From Modestobacter sp. (lineage in GTDB: Bacteria > Actinomycetota > Actinomycetes > Mycobacteriales > Geodermatophilaceae), in the NCBI GenBank assembly GCA_025965635.1, contig JAOPWO010000423.1, positions 1 through 17,879 on the forward strand: a stretch of DNA of 17,879 nucleotides, given 5' to 3'. Made by a program: the position numbers and the translations under genes. A model generated the notes under the pieces. That model was not told the origin of the DNA and searched no databases. It worked only from the letters and a program-made list of their open reading frames with translations. Below, one piece after another: positions 12,106 to 17,879 of the stretch (positions are counted from its first letter, which is position 1; each line of letters opens with the position of its first letter).

Positions 12106-12245
12106 CTGGTGCGTGCCTCGTTCTGTTCGGAGTCGGGAACGGCGCACCCAGCGGAGTGCGGCCGACCCACGACAGTGCCACAGCGCCCGGCCCGGACGGC
12201 GATCGTCCGCGGCAGGCCGCGCCGGTGCGCGCCAGTCGGCCCCGG

Positions 12246-13187
12246 TCAGAGGTGGGGTACGCACGTCCCCACGCCGAGCCGGGCCAGCCCGGCGAGGTCG
12301 CCGGACGCGAAGTCGACCGCGTTCCGCGTCTCCGGGTACATCAGCTGGTCAGGGTCCGCCACGTGATCGAGTCCGACGAGGTGGCCCAACTCGTGGAGGA
12401 CGACGGCCCGGGCGAACGCGCCGCCGTCCGGCTCGGCGAGGAAGCCGGCGAACGCCGCGGCGTCCAGGTCGACGACCCCGCTGACGAACACCTTCGGCTC
12501 GCCGCTGATGGTCACCGCCGCGCTGCCCGCCTCCCCGACGGTGTCGGAGAGGAACTCGGCGTTCTCCGCCTCGGTCTGCCAGGTGATGAGCACCGGCGCC
12601 CACCGGTCGCCGTAGCGATCGGGCTGGTACAGCGGCCGGGACCCGGTCGAGGCCTCGTCCGTGGGGCCGTCGAAGACGAACTGCAGGCCGGTGACCTCGG
12701 AGACCCTCGCCACTGCGTCCCGGATGACCTGGCTGCCGCCGTCGGGGGCATTGTCCGGCCGGACGACGTAGTGGATCGGTCGGCAGGGGTCGTAGCTGAC
12801 CGGGGTCACGCCGTCGTCCTGCAGGGCGACGAACTCGTGGACGCCACCACCCGGCGGCGCGGGCGCCGGCGTGCCGAGCGGCTCGTCCGCCGCCTCGATC
12901 CCCGGGGTCGGGTACGTGGCCGCCTGCGACACCGCCGGCGGCCCGTCCGTCGGTGTCCGCGGGCCGGCCAGATGGGCGGCGCCGATGCTGAGACCGATCA
13001 CCAGGGCCACCGACAGCATCCCGCGGAGACCCGACGGCCAGCGGTGGGACCGCCGCGCAGCGGGCTCCCACTCGCGCCAGGGCGCCGGTGGGACGGGACG
13101 CCCGGACGCCTCGTCGAGCACCCGCGGCGGAACCTGGCCGGAGCACGATGCGGGCAGGCGGAGGCCCGGGTCGTCCTGCTGGTGCAC
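12246..13187 (-). CDS. Membrane-anchored matrixin-like zinc metalloprotease
   Basis: The protein has a cytoplasmic N-terminal stretch containing PWREWEP, one membrane helix (about 57-75) and a Pro-rich linker. Its extracellular domain (about 115-313) ends in a metzincin zinc site: His265-Glu266-...-His269-...-His275 in HELGHLVGLDH, followed by the Met-turn LMYPE (Met283). SYDPCRPIHYVVRPDNAP (131-148) is the usual start of the catalytic domain in actinobacterial matrixin-like proteins, and Cys135 and Cys309 may pair. The substrate is unknown. I prefer GTG 13187 (313 residues), because GGGAG lies just upstream and the product then begins MHQQDDPGLRLPASCSG. A TTG at 13250 would give 334 residues. 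It lies downstream of the DUF3048 lipoprotein gene on the same strand, with a 104-base gap. Confidence 0.85.
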   Translation of the reverse strand: MHQQDDPGLRLPASCSGQVPPRVLDEASGRPVPPAPWREWEPAARRSHRWPSGLRGMLSVALVIGLSIGAAHLAGPRTPTDGPPAVSQAATYPTPGIEAADEPLGTPAPAPPGGGVHEFVALQDDGVTPVSYDPCRPIHYVVRPDNAPDGGSQVIRDAVARVSEVTGLQFVFDGPTDEASTGSRPLYQPDRYGDRWAPVLITWQTEAENAEFLSDTVGEAGSAAVTISGEPKVFVSGVVDLDAAAFAGFLAEPDGGAFARAVVLHELGHLVGLDHVADPDQLMYPETRNAVDFASGDLAGLARLGVGTCVPHL

Positions 13188-13291
13188 CGCGCTCCCGTCG
13201 ACGTCCCCCCTGTGGGTCTCGATCGTCGGGGCGCCCGGGCCGACACCCAAGGCCCTGGACGGTCAGCTCACCCCTTGGAGTCCGCCGGCGG

Positions 13292-14350
13292 TCAGCCGAC
13301 GGTGACGCTGCCCGATCGGTTGGGGACCAGCTCGATCCACGTGTTGCCGGCTGCGAGCCGGACCTGGTTGCCGTCCGGACCGGTGAGGAACAACCGGTCG
13401 CCGACGCCGTCCTTGGTCCACCGGCCGGTCAGCGTCCTGCCGGCCGTCGCGATCAGCGCCTCCCCGGAGCCGACCATCACGGTCTCCGGGACGGGGTTGC
13501 CGGCCGCGTCCTTGGCTGCAGTGGCGACGACGTCCACCCGCAGGACGACGACGTTCGTCGCGCGCAACGGCGTGCCGTCGGCCTCGACCGCCGGCTTGGT
13601 GCCCTCGGCGCGCACCCAGCGGCCGTCGGGCTGGCTCCAGGTCCACACCGGGCGGCTGGACGGCGACAGGGACAACTGCAGGGTGGCCGCCGGCGTGCCG
13701 GCGGTGACCGCGGTCGGCTCCTTGCCGACCTCGGCGTAGTCGAACTGGGGTGCCGGCGGGGCCGCGTGCGCGGGGTCGGCCTGCGCCAGCAGGGCGTTCG
13801 GGTCGGCGTAGGTGTTGTGCGGGGCCGACCGGCTGCTGATCCGGTGGTAGCCATCGGCGCCGGCGCCCTGGCTGACCACCTGGAGCCCGGCGGCCGCCAC
13901 GGCGTCGACGTACGGCTTCTGGCCGCCGGAGAAGGCGAAGAGGCCCTTCAGCGGTGCGGCGATCGCGGGGTCCATCGGGCGGATCGACCGCACCGGCCCG
14001 ATCTCCGGTGGGACGGTCGAGTGGTAGACGGCGACGTAGCGGGTGATGCCGCCCTCGACGACCTCCTCCCAGACGACGTCGGCGGCGTTGAGGCCGGTCT
14101 GCGGCCGGGCGTCGACCGAGTTCTCGATCTTCACCGCCAGCGCCGGGTGGGGCGGGACCGCGCCGCTCTCCAACCCGGTCAGCGGCCACAGCTCCGGCGG
14201 CGGCGGAGGCGGCGGGGTGCTGGAAGTGGCCGGGGCGCTCGAGGCGGCCGGGGCCGGCGCCTCGGAGCCGCAGCCGGCCAGGCTGCCCAGCAGGACGCCG
14301 GCCGTGAGCACCGCACCGAGACGGCGGCGGGTCTGCTGGGGGTGGTCCAC
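13292..14350 (-). CDS. DUF3048 (YerB-like) lipoprotein
   Basis: The 352-residue protein has a lipoprotein signal ending in the lipobox SLAGC (Cys27), so it should be attached to the outer face of the membrane. A Pro/Ser spacer (30-52) follows, then the DUF3048 N-terminal domain: PLTGL, VKIENSVDARPQTGLNAADVV and EGGITRYVAVYHS. A conserved GPVRSIRPMD follows this, and the C-terminal domain carries NVVVLRVDV and GRWTKDGVGDRLFLTGPDG. The family includes Bacillus YerB and is of unknown biochemical role. Start GTG 14350 is supported by AGGAG (14359-14363, read on the minus strand) with an 8-base spacer. It is the first gene of a minus-strand series with the matrixin and the small membrane protein. 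Confidence 0.92.
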   Translation of the reverse strand: MDHPQQTRRRLGAVLTAGVLLGSLAGCGSEAPAPAASSAPATSSTPPPPPPPELWPLTGLESGAVPPHPALAVKIENSVDARPQTGLNAADVVWEEVVEGGITRYVAVYHSTVPPEIGPVRSIRPMDPAIAAPLKGLFAFSGGQKPYVDAVAAAGLQVVSQGAGADGYHRISSRSAPHNTYADPNALLAQADPAHAAPPAPQFDYAEVGKEPTAVTAGTPAATLQLSLSPSSRPVWTWSQPDGRWVRAEGTKPAVEADGTPLRATNVVVLRVDVVATAAKDAAGNPVPETVMVGSGEALIATAGRTLTGRWTKDGVGDRLFLTGPDGNQVRLAAGNTWIELVPNRSGSVTVG

Positions 14351-14672
14351 GGGGCGCGCTCCTGCGTGAGGGGGGTCGTGCGGCGCCGCCGACGGCGGAC
14401 CTCGCCCGAACGTAGATCCGCACCCGCCCCGGACCGTTCCGCCGCACCGGCCCGCCCGCCGGCCCTGGTCACGCCCGTCCCACGGGTCCTCCGCCGCCCC
14501 ATCCGAGTGCAGCCGGTGAGCAGTCGGCGCCCCACCGGCAACGGGGGCGCTGCTCCGGGTGTCGAGGGCACCGGACGCCGGGATCCGTTGTCCCGGCTGC
14601 TCTACGGGTCACACGGAGCGGATGACTGCCGATATGTACCAGTGACGTTCCGAAACCACGGGGAGTGCAACC
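14351..14672. other. Divergent promoter region
   Basis: No gene is supported in these 322 bases between the DUF3048 and DUF4352-like genes. On the minus strand a TACGTT -10 candidate lies at 14409-14414, about 58 bases before the DUF3048 start. On the plus strand a small stem (GCCGGGA 14577-14583 with TCCCGGC 14591-14597, 7-base loop) and an AT-richer patch near 14630-14640 (GATATGTACC) precede the DUF4352-like gene. GGGGAG at 14660-14664 is that gene's ribosome site. The rest shows nothing recognisable. Confidence 0.45.
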
Positions 14673-15278
14673 ATGAGCAACGCAACCGAGCAGCCTGTCG
14701 CGCCCGAGGGCTACAAGCTCAAGAAGAAGAAGCCGATCTACAAGCGCGTCTGGTTCTGGCTGCTGGCCATCATCGTGCTGGTCATCGTGATCGCCAGCGC
14801 GAGCAGCGGGGGCGGGGACGACGCCGCCACGGTGACCGGCGACGGCGCCGAGGGCGGCACCGAAGCGCCCGCCGGCCCCGCCTTCCAGGGCCAGCAGGAG
14901 GGCGACGTCAGTGCCGAGCCCGGCCAGACGATCACCATCGACGACGTCGCCATCACGGCGTCCCCGCTGACGGACGGCGACGCCGCGTTCGGCGCCACCC
15001 TCTGCTCCACGGTCACCATCGCCAACGGCGGCGACGACGCGGCGTCCTTCAACGGCGGGTTCGACTGGAACCTCCAGGACCCGGCCGGCGCCAGCCGATC
15101 GACGACGCTCGGCGGCAGCGACACGCTGCTCAACTCCGGCGAACTGGCGCCCGGCGGCACGGTGACCGGCGATGTCTGCTTCGACAACCCGACCGCCGCT
15201 CCGGGCACCTACGCGGTGATCTACGCGCCCACCTTCTCCTTCTCCGACGACCGCGCGGTGTGGGTCGACAACCGCTGA
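14673..15278 (+). CDS. DUF4352-like membrane-anchored protein
   Basis: The 201-residue protein starts with a short cytoplasmic segment ending in a lysine run (LKKKKPIYKR, 16-25). One membrane helix follows (26-43, VWFWLLAIIVLVIVIASA), then a Gly/Asp/Ala linker (44-72). The extracellular beta-sandwich (about 78-201) matches the DUF4352 telokin-like fold: GQTITIDDVAITASPL, TLCSTVTIANGGDDAASFNGGFDWNLQDPAG, LAPGGTVTGDVCFDN and YAVIYAPTFSFSDDRAVWVDNR. Cys110 and Cys168 could pair. Proteins of this type are common and uncharacterised, and often bind ligands or other exported proteins. The start ATG 14673 has GGGGAG 8 bases upstream. It is a single-gene transcript closed by a strong hairpin 20 bases after the stop. 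Confidence 0.85.
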   Translation: MSNATEQPVAPEGYKLKKKKPIYKRVWFWLLAIIVLVIVIASASSGGGDDAATVTGDGAEGGTEAPAGPAFQGQQEGDVSAEPGQTITIDDVAITASPLTDGDAAFGATLCSTVTIANGGDDAASFNGGFDWNLQDPAGASRSTTLGGSDTLLNSGELAPGGTVTGDVCFDNPTAAPGTYAVIYAPTFSFSDDRAVWVDNR

Positions 15279-15298
15279 CCTGGCACCTCAGCACGATC

Positions 15299-15335
15299 CG
15301 ACGGAGCCCCCAGCCCCGAGCTGGGGGCTCCGTCG
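15299..15335 (+). terminator. Rho-independent-type terminator hairpin
   Basis: A 16-bp perfect stem pairs 15299-15314 with 15320-15335 around the 5-base loop CCCGA. It starts 20 bases after the stop of the DUF4352-like gene. There is no T-run after it. It can also end transcripts coming from the other strand. Confidence 0.85.
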
Positions 15336-15369
15336 CGTCGGCCGGGCGCCGCCGACGGCGGGGAGGCGG

Positions 15370-15545
15370 CGGGCGAAGACCCGCGGCCGGGAGAAGACGC
15401 CGCCCGGCGGGTCGAGGACTGCGGGCCGTCGTCGCCGGGTGCAGGCGGTGGCGAGCCGGTCGACGTCCAGCGCGGCGAACGGCTTGCTGAGCGAGGCGAT
15501 CCGGAACAGCGCGTCCAGCCCGCGGGACGCTGTCGCCGACGGCCG
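15370..15545 (-). pseudogene. Relic of a beta-lactamase-family serine hydrolase
   Basis: On the minus strand one frame reads LDALFRIASLSKPFAALDVD. This is the nucleophile region of the beta-lactamase/penicillin-binding-protein-like serine hydrolase family (PF00144), with Ser-x-x-Lys in SLSK. Some 20 residues later the same frame reads AVLDPPGGVFSRPRVF, which resembles a segment found more than 150 residues further along in intact members, before the GGLVST region. So a large in-frame internal deletion has joined two conserved pieces, and both ends of the gene are missing. There is no start with a ribosome site. Active-site remnants are still legible, so decay is probably not ancient. The assignment rests on motif memory only. 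Confidence 0.65.
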
Positions 15546-15648
15546 GCCGCCCGCCCGGTGGACTCATCGGTGCGGCAGACCCGCCCCACCCGTCACGGCA
15601 CCGGCCGGAGGTCCCAGCTCTGTCGGCTCCGCCCGGTACACAGGAGGC

Positions 15649-17879
15649 ATGGGCAGCAGCACGGACCTCCAGCTCGACCCGGCCGACGTGTCGCTGCCGG
15701 CCATCCGGGTGTCCGTCGACGTCACCTCCGTGCCGGTGCTGAGCTACGCCCTGGCCCACAACGGCATCCCGGTGGTCTCGCAGCTCACGCTCACCGGCAC
15801 CGGCACGCTCCGGAACGCCAGCGTGCACGTCGGCGTCCGGGACAGCCGAGGCCCGATCGGTGCGTCCGTCGAGCTGCTGGCCGACGTCGACCCCGGCCGC
15901 ACCACCGTGCTCACCGACGTCGGGCTGCGCCTCGACCCGGCCGCGATGCTGCAGGTCGAGGAACGCCGTCCCGGCTGGCTCACCGTCTCCGTCGAGCAGG
16001 ACGGCGCCGTCCTGGGCTCGGCCCGGGTCCCCGTCGTCGTGCTCGCCGCCGCACAGTGGCTGGCCACTCCCCTGTCCCTGGCGATGGAGATGCTCGCCGC
16101 GCACGTGCTCCCCAACCACCCGGCGGTCCCCGCGCTGGTCGGTGAGGCGGCCGAGCTGCTGGAGACCGCGACCGGCAGCCCCTCCATGGAGGGCTACCAG
16201 TCCGGCCCCGAGCGGGTCGACGCGATCGTCGCCGCCGTGTGCGCGGCGGTGCAGCGGCGCGACGTCCGGTACAGCGAGCCGCCGGCCAGCTGGGCCGACG
16301 TCGGCCAGAAGGTCCGCACCCCCGGCGAGGTGCTCGACGGCCGGGTGGGCACCTGCCTGGACCTGGTCGTCGTCCTCGCCGCCGTGCTGGAGCAGACCGG
16401 CATCCGGCCACAGCTGTGGATGGTCGAGGGGCACGCCTTCCTCGGGTACTGGCGCGAGGAGATGTCCGCGCAGAGCGCCGCCACCACCGACGTCGCCAGC
16501 CTGGTCAACCTCATCGACCTCGGGCTGGTCGGGCTGGTCGAGACGACGCTGCTCACCGCCCGCGCCGAGCCCACGCCCTTCGACCAGCTGCACCGGCCGC
16601 CCTACGCCACCTGGCTCACCGGCGAGCTCGACCGGGTCATCGGCGTCACCGACGTGCACCGCGCCCGCCGCGACGGCGTGATCCCGCTGCCCGCCCGGGT
16701 CCGTGCGGACGACGGCAGCGTCACGGTCGTGGAGTACCGGCCGGCGGTGCACAGCGCCCCGGTCCGCACGAGGGACGCCGCGAGTCCTGCGCCCGGCGCG
16801 CCCCGCGAGACCGCGCCGCCGCGGATCGCCCAGTGGAAGAACGCGCTGCTCGACCTCAGCCTGCGCAACCGGCTGATCAACTACACGCCCCGCTCCGGGC
16901 TGGCGCTCACCGTCCCCGACGCACACCTGGCCGACCTGGAGAACATGGTCACCGCCGGGACGACGCTGACCCTGCTGCCCAGCGACCAGCTCGCCGCGGT
17001 CCAGCGTGAACGGGGGCTGCGCTCGGCCCGCGAGCTGCCGCAGGACCAGCTCGCCACCCTGCTGCTCGACCGGCGCGGCCTGTACGTCGACGTCCCCGAG
17101 GCCTCCTACGTGCCCCGCATGCGGGCGCTGGCCTACAAGGCCAAGACCGTCGTCGAGGAGACCGGCGCCAACAACCTGCACCTCGCGCTGGGCAGCCTGG
17201 CCTGGGAGCTCGACGGCCGGCAGCTGCGCTCGCCGCTGGTGCTGCTGCCCGTCGTCCTCAAGCCGGCCTCGCGCAACGGCGCCTACCGGCTCAGCCTCGA
17301 CGAGTCGGGCACCAGCACGCCCAACTACTGCCTGCTGGAGAAGCTGCGGCAGCTGCACGGCCTGACCGTGCCGGGGTTGGCCGAGCCGGCCCTGGACGGC
17401 GCGGGCATCGACCTGGACGCCGCGCTGCAGGCCATGCGCCTGGCGGTGGCCGCGCGCGGGCTGCCCTACCGGGTCGAGCCCACCGCCGACCTCGCGATCC
17501 TCGCCTTCGCCAAGTTCCGGCTGTGGAAGGACCTGGACGAGCACTGGGCCGAGCTGACCGAGAACCCGCTGGTCGCGCACCTGACGTACGCCCCCACCGA
17601 GCCGTTCCCCGACCCGGTGGTCGCGCCGGCTCTCCCGGACCTCGACGAGCTGGCCGCCTCGGTGCCGGTGTCCGCGGACGCCTCGCAGCTGCAGGCCGTC
17701 GCCGCGGCCACCGCCGGTCAGACGTTCGTGCTCGAGGGCCCGCCCGGCACCGGCAAGTCGCAGACCATCACCAACCTGCTCACCCGCGCGGTCGCCGACG
17801 GCCGCCGGGTGCTGTTCGTCGCCGAGAAGCGCGCCGCCCTCGACGTCGTCGCCCGCCGGCTCGAGGCCGTCGGGATGGG
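15649..17879 (+). CDS. DUF4011 superfamily 1 helicase, 3' end outside window
   Basis: The first 743 residues are visible, and the frame is open at the right edge. Residues 1-135 are beta-rich (a beta-sandwich of unknown role). Residues about 200-310 resemble a transglutaminase-like domain: Cys236 in GRVGTCLDL and His262 in EGHAFLGYWR. DUF4011 begins near 390 with RIAQWKNALLDLSLRNRLIN. The helicase motor starts with a Walker A, GPPGTGKS (697-704, Lys703), then VLFVAEKRAALDVVARRLE. Full-length relatives exceed 1500 residues and usually end with further helicase motifs, DUF3320 and often a Vsr/DUF559-like nuclease. Such helicases recur near defence genes. The ribosome site AGGAGG (15642-15647) is only one base from ATG 15649, unusually close. 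No better start is visible. Confidence 0.88.
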   Translation, partial: MGSSTDLQLDPADVSLPAIRVSVDVTSVPVLSYALAHNGIPVVSQLTLTGTGTLRNASVHVGVRDSRGPIGASVELLADVDPGRTTVLTDVGLRLDPAAMLQVEERRPGWLTVSVEQDGAVLGSARVPVVVLAAAQWLATPLSLAMEMLAAHVLPNHPAVPALVGEAAELLETATGSPSMEGYQSGPERVDAIVAAVCAAVQRRDVRYSEPPASWADVGQKVRTPGEVLDGRVGTCLDLVVVLAAVLEQTGIRPQLWMVEGHAFLGYWREEMSAQSAATTDVASLVNLIDLGLVGLVETTLLTARAEPTPFDQLHRPPYATWLTGELDRVIGVTDVHRARRDGVIPLPARVRADDGSVTVVEYRPAVHSAPVRTRDAASPAPGAPRETAPPRIAQWKNALLDLSLRNRLINYTPRSGLALTVPDAHLADLENMVTAGTTLTLLPSDQLAAVQRERGLRSARELPQDQLATLLLDRRGLYVDVPEASYVPRMRALAYKAKTVVEETGANNLHLALGSLAWELDGRQLRSPLVLLPVVLKPASRNGAYRLSLDESGTSTPNYCLLEKLRQLHGLTVPGLAEPALDGAGIDLDAALQAMRLAVAARGLPYRVEPTADLAILAFAKFRLWKDLDEHWAELTENPLVAHLTYAPTEPFPDPVVAPALPDLDELAASVPVSADASQLQAVAAATAGQTFVLEGPPGTGKSQTITNLLTRAVADGRRVLFVAEKRAALDVVARRLEAVGM

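Noticed and set aside
12106..12245. Longer frame for the 153-residue membrane protein
   Set aside because: The extra 53 residues are Arg/Ala/Asp-rich without a ribosome site. ATG 12105 has GAGG upstream and a typical Ser/Thr/Pro N terminus.
15130..17580. 816-residue open frame on the minus strand
   Set aside because: It runs antisense to the DUF4011 helicase and two other genes, is low-complexity in Gly/Gln/Val/Arg, and shows no family motif. It is a by-product of high GC.
1..17879. CRISPR arrays, tRNA or rRNA genes, insertion sequence ends
   Set aside because: No spaced direct-repeat array, cloverleaf-like segment or transposase motif was seen on either strand.

Overview
The window is very GC-rich, with third codon positions almost always G or C, GTG starts, AGGAGG-type ribosome sites and several leaderless-looking TANNNT promoters. 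This fits a high-GC actinobacterium. The set of small membrane proteins, DUF3048 lipoprotein and c-di-AMP riboswitch/NlpC-P60 pair would suit Geodermatophilaceae, but that family assignment is inference. No tRNA, rRNA, insertion sequence or CRISPR array was seen.

Layout. 1-5000: the possible tail of an unknown gene; an SMP-30/gluconolactonase-like protein; a 58-residue two-helix membrane protein; a secreted bulb-lectin/L,D-transpeptidase fusion on the minus strand; and an RtcB RNA ligase carrying a 312-residue intein immediately before its conserved CHHN metal-binding motif. 5000-8070: a SnoaL-like protein, divergent from a two-gene unit made of an ADP-ribosylglycohydrolase fused to a dual-specificity phosphatase, followed by a zinc-ribbon protein. 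The unit is closed by a perfect 22-bp hairpin. 8070-10740: a secreted ScyD/ScyE-like beta-propeller on the minus strand, the C-terminal relic of a formylglycine-generating enzyme, a regulatory region with duplicated elements, and a ydaO-type c-di-AMP riboswitch controlling a secreted NlpC/P60 hydrolase. 10740-14350 (all minus): a Nudix hydrolase, a frameshifted VapB-VapC relic, a membrane-anchored small protein, a membrane-anchored matrixin-like metalloprotease and a DUF3048 lipoprotein. 14670-17879: a DUF4352-like membrane protein with its terminator, a relic of a beta-lactamase-family serine hydrolase, and the first 743 residues of a DUF4011 superfamily 1 helicase cut by the window edge.

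Themes. Much of the window is cell-envelope related (lectin-LDT, NlpC/P60, matrixin, lipoprotein, propeller). A second theme is RNA repair and ADP-ribose chemistry (RtcB, ADP-ribosylglycohydrolase-phosphatase and its zinc-ribbon partner). A third is decay: three gene relics lie in what would otherwise look like empty intergenic DNA.

The most notable points are the RtcB intein with an apparently degenerate homing endonuclease, the two-gene ADP-ribosylglycohydrolase-phosphatase unit, the lectin-transpeptidase fusion, and the riboswitch with duplicated upstream elements. I did not find one clear, complete new system. The ADP-ribosylglycohydrolase-phosphatase/zinc-ribbon pair is the best candidate for an uncharacterised one.
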